The notes beneath the pieces are model-generated. The model saw nothing but the letters and a program-made list of their open reading frames with translations, ran no database searches and was not told where the DNA came from. A program made the translations under genes and the position numbers. Of a stretch of 38,457 nucleotides of DNA, positions 16,806 through 24,787 are shown one piece after another. Position 1 is the first letter of the stretch; every line of letters starts with the position of its first letter. This DNA comes from an uncultured bacterium (lineage in GTDB: Bacteria; Planctomycetota; UBA1135; UBA2386), in assembly GCA_937906475.1 (NCBI GenBank), contig CALCZA010000076.1:1-38457 (forward strand), read 5' to 3'.

Positions 16806-18451
16806 CCGATTGGGATGATCGCATCATCGATAGCGCCCTGCAGGAAGTGGGGGGGCAACAGCCACCCGACTTATCTGCTCGTATATTGATCGCGTTGGGC
16901 GAAGGAGCACCAGGCCAATTGCCAGCGCTGCCGCCGCCGCCGCGATCCATCGCTGGGTCCACGATGCTGGCTGCCGCCTTCTTGTGCCTCGGCTTACTGA
17001 CCGCCTACGTCGTTAGCTATGCGTTTGACGATGGCTCGAGGTCGACGGTCGAAGCCGAGCGCGTCGCATTATACGTGGTCTCTGGCCAGGTCGAGTTCGT
17101 TCCGGCAGATGCTCAGCGGCCAGGCGAAGTCGTCGCCGCGGGCAGTGCTGTGATCGTCAGGGAGCCTCGTGGTGCCCGCATGTTTGTATCTAAAGATTCA
17201 CGGCTGCAACTAGGCGTCTTCCCGATGCTTCGGGTTGAGCCAGCTACGGAGTTAGAGGTTCGTTCTATGGGTGTATCGATGAATAATGGTGTGGTTGCAG
17301 CGACGTCTCTAGCGATTGGTGTGGTGGTTGGTGCCGTGACCTGGGATTCGTTGTCCGGGCCGGAGGCTCGTACTAGCGGTGAGGTTGTGCGCTTGGAAGC
17401 TATGGCTCCGGATGGCGTGGACTACTCCGTCGAGAACGCCCGGTTGATGGCTCGTGTGCAAGGCCTCGAAGAGCAGAACGCCCGCTTGATGATGATGCGC
17501 GAAGGTGTTGCTGCGCCGGCCATTCCTGAAGGACCTGTCCTTGCGGAAGCTCTGGACAAACCCGATGTGGCGACGGCGATGATGTTCGAGGATCCGAAAT
17601 ACGCGGATGCGCTGAGCAAGGTCAATTGGGACGCGATGGGCAAGGCGACTCTCGAAATACAGCCGTTGCTCAACGAGTTGGTGCGCATCCTCAACGAGGA
17701 CGGTGAGATCTCGACTGAGATCGCCGTGCAGCTCGAGAAGCTTAATGTGCACCTTGCTGGTGAGATCCCGACGCTGATGAAGGCTGGCTTGCCGGGCACG
17801 GGGCCGAACGGTGCCTACACGCATCCGTTGGTGGTGGCGAACACGTTGGCCAGTACGCTGAACGCCGCTGGCAAACCACTGGATGCAGCTCAGAGTGCGG
17901 CGCTTGCGGGCTTGGTGAAGTCGTTCACGGCCGAACTCGATGGTGTTGCCGCCGGGCCATACGAATTTCAATCCGAGACGATGATGCACGAGATCGAAGC
18001 GAAAGAGCGCTTCTACGCGGAGATGTCGCAGCGGCTCACGGCTGAGCAATTCGCTACGATCTATCCCAAGGGCAGTACCGACTTCGATGGCCTGAGTTTG
18101 TTTGGTACCGGGCTGATGACGCGTCACCTGTTGCGTCCGATCAAGGCTGGTAACGCCGCTGACTTCGCCCACCGCGCTGGTAACCGCTTGGCCGATGAAC
18201 TCGGCTTCAGCGATGCCGAGACGGTGCGGCTGCGCACGGTGTTGGAATCGGTCGCCGGCTCCAGCTCGGGGATGTGGGGTAAGCCGTCGAGCGCCGTCGA
18301 GCGCAAGCTAAAGTTTTTGCGGGCTGGCCGTACCCAGGCCGCGTTGCGCAACCAAGTCGCGATGCTGCGTGCGATTTATCTTCAGTTCCAGTTGACCCCC
18401 GAGCAGCAGGAGAAGTTGTCCTCGCTGACGGGTGTGATTGTGCCGCTCTAA
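16802..18451 (+). CDS. FecR-like membrane anti-sigma factor with long extracytoplasmic domain
   Basis: A 549-residue protein translationally coupled to the ECF sigma gene (ATGA) with a good ribosome-binding site (GGAGGGA) just before ATG 16802. The N-terminal about 50 residues (DWDDRIIDSALQEVGG, PPDLSARILIALGEG) look like the short sigma-binding segment seen in planctomycete anti-sigma factors. One transmembrane helix is at about 52-74 (STMLAAAFLCLGLLTAYVV). A FecR-like beta region covers about 85-200, then a coiled coil (about 208-234, NARLMARVQGLEEQNARL), then a long helical region to the C-terminus that I do not recognise. The extracytoplasmic part is far longer than in ordinary anti-sigma factors and may bind the signal or another envelope protein. 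Its stop is 2 bases from the stop of the convergent helicase. Confidence 0.75.
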   Translation: MTDWDDRIIDSALQEVGGQQPPDLSARILIALGEGAPGQLPALPPPPRSIAGSTMLAAAFLCLGLLTAYVVSYAFDDGSRSTVEAERVALYVVSGQVEFVPADAQRPGEVVAAGSAVIVREPRGARMFVSKDSRLQLGVFPMLRVEPATELEVRSMGVSMNNGVVAATSLAIGVVVGAVTWDSLSGPEARTSGEVVRLEAMAPDGVDYSVENARLMARVQGLEEQNARLMMMREGVAAPAIPEGPVLAEALDKPDVATAMMFEDPKYADALSKVNWDAMGKATLEIQPLLNELVRILNEDGEISTEIAVQLEKLNVHLAGEIPTLMKAGLPGTGPNGAYTHPLVVANTLASTLNAAGKPLDAAQSAALAGLVKSFTAELDGVAAGPYEFQSETMMHEIEAKERFYAEMSQRLTAEQFATIYPKGSTDFDGLSLFGTGLMTRHLLRPIKAGNAADFAHRAGNRLADELGFSDAETVRLRTVLESVAGSSSGMWGKPSSAVERKLKFLRAGRTQAALRNQVAMLRAIYLQFQLTPEQQEKLSSLTGVIVPL

Positions 18452-18453
18452 GC

Positions 18454-20025
18454 TTAGATGCCGAACTCATCGGCGTCGTCTTCGACCGCTTTCTTAGGCG
18501 GCTGCTTGGCCAACTTGTTCTCGCGCAGCACTTCCTTCGCCTGGTCATAGAACATGTCGCGAGGGTCGACGCCGATCGCCAGTAGCTGCTTGGCTTGCTT
18601 GGGCGTGCACAAGCCAACGGCCTTGCGTTCGAGCAGCGACTCGCGCAGATCCTCAGCTTGCCGGCTCGATAGCTGCTCGACTCGGTCGCTAGGCAGCCCT
18701 GCCTTCTTGAAGTATTGCAGTTGCGAACTGGTCGCCCGCGCGCCGCCACGCGATCTGCGGATGTAGAAGTCGAGGTCGATACCGACGGCTTGGAACGGGT
18801 CGCGCTTCTTCAGTTGGTATTCGACCGTTGCCTCCTGTGCCTCTTGCTCTTGCTGGGCGAGTTCTAGCGCCTTCTCTAGAGCGATGGCTTGGCCTTCGGC
18901 ACTGACTTCCTGAGCGATGCGGCGGGCACGTTCCTGCACTTCGGGATTGCTCGACGCGAAGATGTCGACCGCTTGCACCAGCGAGTGGCGGCAGTTGCCG
19001 GGCACGAAGTCGAGCACCAGCAGATCCTTCTTGCCGTCGGCGATGCGCGTGCCGCGGCCGACCATCTGGGCGTAGAACGAACGCGACAGCACGGGTCGTG
19101 CGATGGCAACGAGGGCGATCTGCGGCACGTCGAAGCCCTCGGTGAACAACGAGCAGTTGACCAGGATCTTGATCTCGCCGCGACGGAACCGGTCGAGCAC
19201 AGGGGCGCGCACTTCGAACGAATTGCTGCCATCGAGCGCCGCGGCGCAGTCCGGATCGTCTGCTTGTTCGTTGATGACGCGACACAGCGAGTGGGCGTGG
19301 GCGACGGATGCGGCAAAGACGATGGCAGGTCGATCGCCACGTTCGCGCAGGATCGGCGTGACGACTTCGGCGAGGTGCAGTTCTTGCGTCAGCACCTCTT
19401 CGACATCGCGGATGGCCAGTTCGCCGGCCACCTTGCGGATGCCCGAGAAGTCGGCTTGCGTCTGCACTAAGAACGACCGGATCGGGCAAAGCCACTTATC
19501 CTTGATCGCCTGCCGCATGTCATAGGAATACGCGACGGCCGAGAATACTTCGCCGAGCGGCACGCGATCACTGCGATCCGGCGTTGCGGTCACTCCGAGC
19601 AGGTAGGCGTCGAAGTGGTCGAGTACCGCGCGGTACGAATCCGACGTCGCGTGATGTGCTTCATCGACGACGACAATCTTGAATGCATCGCGCGGCACGT
19701 CCTTGAGCCGCTGCCGCAGTGTCTGGATGCTGGCCACGGAGATCTTGGCCCGCGTGCCATCGGGCCGGGTGAAGCCGCGTTGGTGTGCCATCTCGACCGC
19801 TACGACGTCGTTGCACCACAGCGAGATCTTTTCGCGTGCTTGCTCGACCAGTTCCTGGCGGTGGGCCAGCACCAGCACCGGGCCCTTGGCGAGTCGCGAG
19901 ATCTCGGCAAACAGCACGGTCTTGCCGGTGCCGGTCGGCATCACGACAAGCGCGGTGCGGTGACCTTCCTTGTAGGTGTTGCGAACGGCTTCGAGAGCCG
20001 CCACTTGGTAGGGACGTAGTGCCAT
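18454..20025 (-). CDS. Superfamily 2 DEAD/DEAH-box helicase
   Basis: A 523-residue ATP-dependent helicase or translocase. It has Walker A MPTGTGKT (29-36), motif Ia VLAHRQELVEQ, DEAH in VVVDEAHH (121-124), motif III LGVTATPDR, and in the second RecA domain VNCSLFTEGFDVP and QMVGRGTR (arginine finger region, about 320-327). This set is typical of the RecG/UvrB/type I-restriction-like branch of SF2 proteins with the order RPYQ...TGTGKT. The C-terminal part (about 375-523) is charged and helical, with a segment GLCTPKQAKQLLAIGVDP found in several such helicases. ATG 20025 starts at the RPYQ motif region (MALRPYQ), the usual beginning; the open frame upstream to 20616 is not coding-like. Probable role: DNA or RNA remodelling; the exact process is unknown. 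Confidence 0.93.
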   Translation of the reverse strand: MALRPYQVAALEAVRNTYKEGHRTALVVMPTGTGKTVLFAEISRLAKGPVLVLAHRQELVEQAREKISLWCNDVVAVEMAHQRGFTRPDGTRAKISVASIQTLRQRLKDVPRDAFKIVVVDEAHHATSDSYRAVLDHFDAYLLGVTATPDRSDRVPLGEVFSAVAYSYDMRQAIKDKWLCPIRSFLVQTQADFSGIRKVAGELAIRDVEEVLTQELHLAEVVTPILRERGDRPAIVFAASVAHAHSLCRVINEQADDPDCAAALDGSNSFEVRAPVLDRFRRGEIKILVNCSLFTEGFDVPQIALVAIARPVLSRSFYAQMVGRGTRIADGKKDLLVLDFVPGNCRHSLVQAVDIFASSNPEVQERARRIAQEVSAEGQAIALEKALELAQQEQEAQEATVEYQLKKRDPFQAVGIDLDFYIRRSRGGARATSSQLQYFKKAGLPSDRVEQLSSRQAEDLRESLLERKAVGLCTPKQAKQLLAIGVDPRDMFYDQAKEVLRENKLAKQPPKKAVEDDADEFGI

Positions 20026-20364
20026 GCCGAGTCTGGTTAGCTGTGCGCCGGGTTGAGGCTCTCGGGGGTTCGCCAAGCTCGCGGCCACCGTTTGCTCGTC
20101 GGCCTGATGTCGGGTGCTTGGGCGAAGACCGTGGCTGTGAGTCCTAGCAGCGATAGAGCGAGTTGGCGGTGGTGCAGCATTACAGGGTCTGGTGCGGGAT
20201 AGGTCCTCTGGCGTAGAGCTTGGATCGTCTCCGGACGTTCCCAGGACTAGCCCAGCAGCTAGCAGTGTCCTGATGGGGGCGGCGAGGTCAACCCAGACAG
20301 GTTGTCGGTTTGCTGCCACAGAGCTTTCTTCTCGGGCGGGGCTCGGATAACTCAGGACAACGTC
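20026..20364. other. Divergent intergenic region, about 340 bases
   Basis: This stretch separates the helicase gene (minus) from the S51-like peptidase gene (plus), so it should hold the promoters for both. Apart from the possible 47-residue reading frame at 20037-20180 (minus), I see no convincing gene, RNA or strong hairpin. A long minus-strand frame through it is an upstream extension of the helicase frame, with Arg/Pro/Ser-rich composition and no signal peptide or domain, so I do not accept it. Confidence 0.5.
20037..20180 (-). CDS. Possible small secreted peptide, 47 residues
   Basis: This reading frame is too short for usual calling but has a sensible shape. It begins MLHHRQLALSLLGL, a positively charged N-terminus plus hydrophobic core, followed by TATVFAQA with a signal-peptidase-like AQA/AFAQ site. 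The mature part would be only about 25 residues (beginning near PDIRPTSKRWPRAW) and is basic and Trp-containing. The stop lies 11 bases upstream of the helicase start on the same strand. I see no clear ribosome-binding site. It could be a real short exported peptide, or the 5' remnant of a longer exported gene lost by deletion. No homology evidence is available, so this is tentative. Confidence 0.35.
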   Translation of the reverse strand: MLHHRQLALSLLGLTATVFAQAPDIRPTSKRWPRAWRTPESLNPAHS

Positions 20365-21300
20365 ATGTTGTCCTCTGCGATTGTGCTCGGCCCGCAGCGC
20401 CGAGACCCCATTGTCCGTGAAGCGATTGAGGATCTGGTTCCGGGGCGAAACAGTTCCGTTGCCGTGATTACCGCGGGTTGGGAAGAGCGCGAAGGCGAAG
20501 ACGAAGAATTGCGCGAGCACGTCAATCGTCCGCTGATCAACCTGAAGATCTGGGCCAGGGTCGAGAGCATCTTGGAAAAGGACAAGGAACTGCGCGAGGC
20601 CGTTCGCGAACGGCATGTGACTTGGCGCCGAGTGCAGGAGATCTATCGTTTACGACTCGGGGGGCTGCTGGGCAGCACCAAGGAGTTGTTGCGGCGTGGC
20701 GATGGTGATCCGCTGTTTGCCGTTGAAGAACAGGATTCGTGGGAACTGGTGCGCGGCCTGGATGCGCAGCACATGGCTCGGGTCGCGCTTATCCACGCTG
20801 ACTTTGCTGAGCGCATCAAGCCAGCCGAGCGCGAGACCGTGCAGAAAGAACGCCGGGAGCTTGAGAAGCAGTTGGCGGACGTTTCGTGCTTGCTGGTTGC
20901 CGGTGGCCACGTCGGCGTGCTGCTGCATCGCATGCAGTTGTTTGACGTGTGTTCGCTGTGGGGCGATCGCCCCACGATTGCTTGGTCAGCCGGGGCGATG
21001 GCGTTGAGTGAGCGTGTCGTTCTGTTCCACGATGAACCGCCACAAGGAAGTTCGTATGCCGAAGTGATGGAGGCGGGCTTTGGTGAACTGCCGGACTTCG
21101 TCGCGTTGCCGCACGCTCGCCATCGTTTACAGACCGACGACAGCGTGCGTGTTCGCATGTTGTCGCGGCGCTTCCAGCCTGCTCGTTGTGCCTTGCTCGA
21201 TTATCGCTCGCGCTTTGATCTGAGGAACGGCGAGTGGACGGCTCAACCCAATTCGCGCCAGCTAAGCCAAGACGGCTTGGTTGAAGAGGTGGTGCGATGA
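20365..21300 (+). CDS. S51 peptidase / cyanophycinase-like protein (class I GATase-like fold)
   Basis: A 311-residue protein with the class I glutamine-amidotransferase-like fold of peptidase family S51 (dipeptidase E and cyanophycinase). It starts with a strand and turn SAIVLGPQRRDP, then SVAVITAGWEERE. Residues 174-190 are CLLVAGGHVGVLLHRMQ, and the nucleophile elbow TIAWSAGAMALSERVVLF has the family's S-A-G-A, with S208 as nucleophile. LPHARHR (249-255) offers the likely catalytic His. An unusual helical insertion (about 60-165) separates the two halves, with several charged heptad-like runs (WARVESILEKDKELREAV; ERETVQKERRELEKQLADV), probably a coiled-coil-like extension. Family members cleave Asp-linked dipeptides or cyanophycin. 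The gene opens a block with an esterase and an ATP-grasp ligase; substrate unknown. Confidence 0.82.
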   Translation: MLSSAIVLGPQRRDPIVREAIEDLVPGRNSSVAVITAGWEEREGEDEELREHVNRPLINLKIWARVESILEKDKELREAVRERHVTWRRVQEIYRLRLGGLLGSTKELLRRGDGDPLFAVEEQDSWELVRGLDAQHMARVALIHADFAERIKPAERETVQKERRELEKQLADVSCLLVAGGHVGVLLHRMQLFDVCSLWGDRPTIAWSAGAMALSERVVLFHDEPPQGSSYAEVMEAGFGELPDFVALPHARHRLQTDDSVRVRMLSRRFQPARCALLDYRSRFDLRNGEWTAQPNSRQLSQDGLVEEVVR

Positions 21301-22430
21301 GCATGCTCGAGCGATTGGAGTCAGCACTTGCTGGCGGTCCTGCTGCGATACGGGCCATTCTTGGCGAAGTAGAGTTCCCACACGTCGAAGGCCGCAACGT
21401 GACCTTCTTGTTTGACGGTGAAGCCGACGAGATCACGCTGCATCACTGGATCCACGGTCTGCCCGGCGAATTGCAGTTCCGCCGGCTGCGTAGGAGTTCG
21501 TTGTGGGTGTTGCAGATCGACCTGCCGCGTCGTTCGCGCATGGAATACAAGATCGGCGTGATGCGAGGGAGTCGCGGCGAGTTGGTGCGCGACCCACTCA
21601 ATAGCCATCTAGCGCGCGATCCGTTTGGGGCCAACTCGGTCGTCTATGGCGAAGGCTATGAGCCGCCCGAGTGGACTGTTGAAGATCCCGAGGCGCGTAA
21701 GGGCACGGTCGAAGAGCGGCACCTCGATAGCAAGGTGTTCGGCGATTGGCGGCCAATCCAGATCTATCGCCCGGCGCGGTTCCGTGAGACCAGGCGCTAT
21801 CCGCTGCTCGTGGTGCACGATGGCTTGGACTATCTGAAGTTCGCCAACCTGCAGGAGATCCTCGACAACTTGATCCACCGGCTCGAACTGCCACCGCTGA
21901 TCGCGGTAATGACGCAGTCGTTGGATCGCATGAAGGAATATGCTGCCGACGAGCAGCATGCCGACTTCATCGTTAAGGATCTTGTGCCGCAGATGGAAGA
22001 CCTGCTGCCGCTGATTCGCGAGCCGTCGGCGCGCGCGATGATGGGGGCGTCGTTTGGTGCGGTCGCGTCGCTGTCGACCGCGTGGCGCCACCCTGGCTTC
22101 TTCGGCAAGCTGTTCCTGCAGTCCGGTTCGTTCGTGTTCACCGAGATCGGCGACCACGACCGGCCGCCGATGTTCGATCCGGTTGTCAAGTTCGTCAATA
22201 AGTTCCGCAAGAAGCCGGGTCGCCCGGCGGATCAGGTGTTCTTGAGCTGTGGCGTCTACGAATCGTTGATCTACTACAACCGCTCGCTGGTTCCTTTGCT
22301 GCAGGAGACCGGTATGCAGGTCCGAGTTAGAGAGGCCAACGATGGCCATAACTGGGAGAACTGGCGGGATCGGCTGCGCGAAGGTCTTTCCTCACTGTTC
22401 CCCGGTCCCTTGTGGCACGTCTACGAGTAA
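21297..22430 (+). CDS. Alpha/beta hydrolase (enterochelin esterase-like) with N-terminal E-set domain
   Basis: A 377-residue protein. The first about 120 residues form an Ig-like E-set/CBM48-type domain: VTFLFDGEADEITLHHWIHG, then YKIGVMRG and DPLNSHLARDPFGANS, a pattern seen in front of both glycogen-active enzymes and Fes-type esterases. The rest is an esterase D/Fes-like alpha/beta hydrolase: PIQIYRPARF, YPLLVVHDGLDYL, nucleophile elbow MMGASFGAVASL (S252) and C-terminal DGHNWENWRDRL (H351). Family members cleave siderophore or acyl esters. The gene starts at an ATGA overlap with the S51-like gene, so the two are translated together. Having no signal peptide, it acts in the cytoplasm. The physiological ester is unknown. 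Confidence 0.87.
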   Translation: MSMLERLESALAGGPAAIRAILGEVEFPHVEGRNVTFLFDGEADEITLHHWIHGLPGELQFRRLRRSSLWVLQIDLPRRSRMEYKIGVMRGSRGELVRDPLNSHLARDPFGANSVVYGEGYEPPEWTVEDPEARKGTVEERHLDSKVFGDWRPIQIYRPARFRETRRYPLLVVHDGLDYLKFANLQEILDNLIHRLELPPLIAVMTQSLDRMKEYAADEQHADFIVKDLVPQMEDLLPLIREPSARAMMGASFGAVASLSTAWRHPGFFGKLFLQSGSFVFTEIGDHDRPPMFDPVVKFVNKFRKKPGRPADQVFLSCGVYESLIYYNRSLVPLLQETGMQVRVREANDGHNWENWRDRLREGLSSLFPGPLWHVYE

Positions 22431-22490
22431 GGTGCTCGCCTCATTTGCTCTGCGGACCTGATCCGCGGATCACCGAAATCATCGCCCGAC

Positions 22491-23735
22491 ATGCCAGCCG
22501 TTACTCGTAATATTGGTCTCTCGCTTGGCGCCGACATCTGTTGGCCGCTTGCCTTCGAACAAATCCTTGCTGACAGCAAGCTCAGTCTGAAGGTCGGTAA
22601 GGACGTCATCGATTTCGCCTGTGAGCGAGTGGGCCTTGAGCCGTTCGCGCTTGAGAAGGGCTGCAAGTACGATGTCGTCGTCGACCGCTTGACTCACTGG
22701 TTCAAGCTGCAGCGCGAGTGGATCAAGAAGGGCGTCTTGATGGACGACCTCTACGTCTACAACAACCCGTGGTCGGTGCAGAGCTACGAGAAGCACACCA
22801 GCTACTGCGCGATGACGGCGCTCGGCATGCCGGTTCCGAAGACCGTGATGTTGCCGCAGAAGAAGTATGGCGAACTGAGTGATCTTGACTTCACGCTTGA
22901 GCAATACGCGCGCATGTTCGAACTGGATACGATTGGCGATGGCCTGTCGTATCCGTCGTTCTTGAAGCCATTCGACGGCGGTGGTTGGCGCGGCGTTTCT
23001 AAGGTGGATGACGCATCCGGACTCGGCAAGGCCTATGACGAAAGTGGTCAAGACCTGATGCACCTGCAGGCAGCAGTGCACGACTTCGATGTGTTCGTGC
23101 GCGCGGTCGGCATTGGCCCGCAGGTGCGCGTCATGAAGTATGATCCGAGTCAGCCGCTGCACGGCCGCTACCTCGTCGATCGTGACTTCATAACCAAGGA
23201 AGACGAGCAGTTGGTCATCGACACGACACTGACCATTAACGCGTTCTTCGGCTGGGACTTCAACAGCTGCGAGATGTTGAGCAAAGACGGCGTCTATTAC
23301 CCGATCGACTTTGCCAACCCGTGCCCCGATAGCCAGGTCAACTCAATCCATTACCACTGGCCTTGGTATGTGCTGAGCAACTTGAAGTGGGCGGTGTTCA
23401 ACGCCGCGACCAATCGGAAAATGCGTAAGACGGTCGACTTTGAGCCGTTCTATAAGATCGCAGCGAAGGACATCTCATACGCCGAAAAGCTGGCGGGCTA
23501 CGCCAAGCTGGCGCGCGAACGGATGTCGACCACTCAGTTCGAGACCTTCAGCAATAAGCATCTGCGTCCGCTTGAGGAGGCTGCGTTTGCGTGGTTCCGT
23601 AGCGAACGTTGTCTCGAGGCGATTCGTATGAAGGTGAGTAACGTGTTTCCGGAACACGAGGTGGACGAGTTTACGGCCAAGTTCCATGCGCTTGTGATGA
23701 AGTCCGTCGACGATCTACAAGCAGCTAGCAAGTAG
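22491..23735 (+). CDS. ATP-grasp ligase of unknown substrate
   Basis: A 414-residue protein with an ATP-grasp core. The phosphate-binding Lys and glycine-rich loop are in SFLKPFDGGGWRGV (K159, about 157-169). A second strand is in FVRAVGIGPQVRVMKYDP, and the magnesium-binding acidic/Asn strand is in YYPIDFANPCPD (D273, N276). ATP-grasp enzymes form amide or other C-N bonds through an acyl phosphate. The N-terminal (about 1-110) and C-terminal (about 300-414) regions do not resemble RimK, D-Ala ligase or carboxylase homologues closely enough to name a substrate. The start is ATG 22491. It sits between two esterase genes and after an S51-like gene, a combination suggesting synthesis and remodelling of a small peptide-like or polymer-like product. 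Confidence 0.8.
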   Translation: MPAVTRNIGLSLGADICWPLAFEQILADSKLSLKVGKDVIDFACERVGLEPFALEKGCKYDVVVDRLTHWFKLQREWIKKGVLMDDLYVYNNPWSVQSYEKHTSYCAMTALGMPVPKTVMLPQKKYGELSDLDFTLEQYARMFELDTIGDGLSYPSFLKPFDGGGWRGVSKVDDASGLGKAYDESGQDLMHLQAAVHDFDVFVRAVGIGPQVRVMKYDPSQPLHGRYLVDRDFITKEDEQLVIDTTLTINAFFGWDFNSCEMLSKDGVYYPIDFANPCPDSQVNSIHYHWPWYVLSNLKWAVFNAATNRKMRKTVDFEPFYKIAAKDISYAEKLAGYAKLARERMSTTQFETFSNKHLRPLEEAAFAWFRSERCLEAIRMKVSNVFPEHEVDEFTAKFHALVMKSVDDLQAASK

Positions 23736-23818
23736 GATCGACGGCCTGCATCCGGTCTTCGCGGTAGCGCGCGGGCCTTAGCTACTCAGTCTTATCCGCG
23801 CCCTAAAAGCATCGATTC

Positions 23819-24610
23819 GTGAGCAAGCACAAGATTACCTGGAAGTCGCCATCCCTCGGCGGTCGTGAGATCACTTTCTGTAGTTACGGCGTCAGTGGCA
23901 CTCCGCTGCTGCTGTTCCCGACGGCGGGTGGCGATGCCGAAGAGCCCGAGCGCTTTCACATGATTTCGGCGATCGGTGAGTTCCTCGCCGACCTGCGATT
24001 GAAGGTCTACACGGTCGATTCGGTCGCTGGCCAAGCGTGGCTAAAGGAGTGCCGTACGCTTGAGGACGCCGCCGCCGCGCAGAACCGCTTTGACGAATGT
24101 CTGGTGCGTGAGGTCGTGCCGGCGATCCATCGTGATTGCGGTGGCAATGCTGGCCGTATCTGGACCGCTGGCGCGTCGGTCGGTGCGTTCAACGCATTGG
24201 CGCTGCTGTGTCGTCACCCGGACTTGTTCGAGACCGCGATCTGCATGAGCGGCACCTACAACATGAATAAGTTCCTCGAGGGTGACATGAACCACGAGTA
24301 CTACCAGTCGTCGCCGCTCGACTTCGTGCCGAACTTGGCAGGCAAGGACCTCGAGTTGCTGCGCGAACGCTTTGTCTTGTTGGCGCACGGGGAAGGTGAC
24401 CACGAAGAACCGGCGCAGAGTTGGAACGTCGAGAAGGTACTCGGCCCGAAGGGCATCCCGAACCGCGTCGATGCTTGGAGCAAGGACTGGCACCACGACT
24501 GGGTGACCTGGCGCAAGATGCTGCCGCAGTTCCTCGGCGAACTCCTGCCACCGCGCGCGGATGATACGATCGAGAACGACGCCGGTAGCGAGAGCAAGGT
24601 CGGCGAGTAG
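23819..24610 (+). CDS. Alpha/beta hydrolase, esterase family
   Basis: A 263-residue hydrolase starting with GTG. It has the esterase-type order: ITFCSYGVSGTPLLLFPTAG, a nucleophile elbow RIWTAGASVGAFNALALL (S120), ICMSGTYNMNKFLEGD near a conserved esterase loop, and a C-terminal His region DWHHDWVTWRKMLPQFL. Unlike the first esterase, it lacks the N-terminal E-set domain. The role fits release or processing of an ester-linked intermediate made by the neighbouring ligase, but no substrate can be named. The last 20 residues are acidic and probably disordered. It is the last plus-strand gene of this block; the minus-strand glgC lies 177 bases away, 3' end to 3' end. Confidence 0.85.
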   Translation: MSKHKITWKSPSLGGREITFCSYGVSGTPLLLFPTAGGDAEEPERFHMISAIGEFLADLRLKVYTVDSVAGQAWLKECRTLEDAAAAQNRFDECLVREVVPAIHRDCGGNAGRIWTAGASVGAFNALALLCRHPDLFETAICMSGTYNMNKFLEGDMNHEYYQSSPLDFVPNLAGKDLELLRERFVLLAHGEGDHEEPAQSWNVEKVLGPKGIPNRVDAWSKDWHHDWVTWRKMLPQFLGELLPPRADDTIENDAGSESKVGE

Positions 24611-24620
24611 TCGCAGAATG

Positions 24621-24654
24621 AGCAAGGGCCTCCTCGTCGTCTGAGGCTTTGCTT
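24621..24654. terminator. Possible transcription terminator between convergent genes
   Basis: An imperfect inverted repeat (AGCAAGGGCCTC ... GAGGCTTTGCT) lies 10 bases after the esterase stop. It can fold with a GCCTC/GAGGC core, wobble pairs and a one-base bulge over a 10-base loop. There is only a short T-run after it. It is well placed to end transcription of the plus-strand block before convergent glgC, but the support is structural only. Confidence 0.35.
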
Positions 24655-24787
24655 GCCGCGCGGTGCGACCGGCTGCACCAGATCGCGCGTCCGCCATGTT
24701 GAGGCGGCAGGTGCTGGCCGATGCGGTGGCGCGCTAGGCGCTAGGCGCGAGTCGCTGCAGCAACGATGGCCAACAGCGCCACAGTGA

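Noticed and set aside
20026..20616. Upstream extension of the helicase reading frame
   Set aside because: The added 197 residues lack domain-like sequence and overlap the start of the divergent S51-like gene; the MALRPYQ start fits the helicase family.
24720..24787. Short direct repeat GCGCTAGGCGCTAGGCGCG in the gap before glgC
   Set aside because: Only two 7-base copies in GC-rich sequence; too short to separate from chance.
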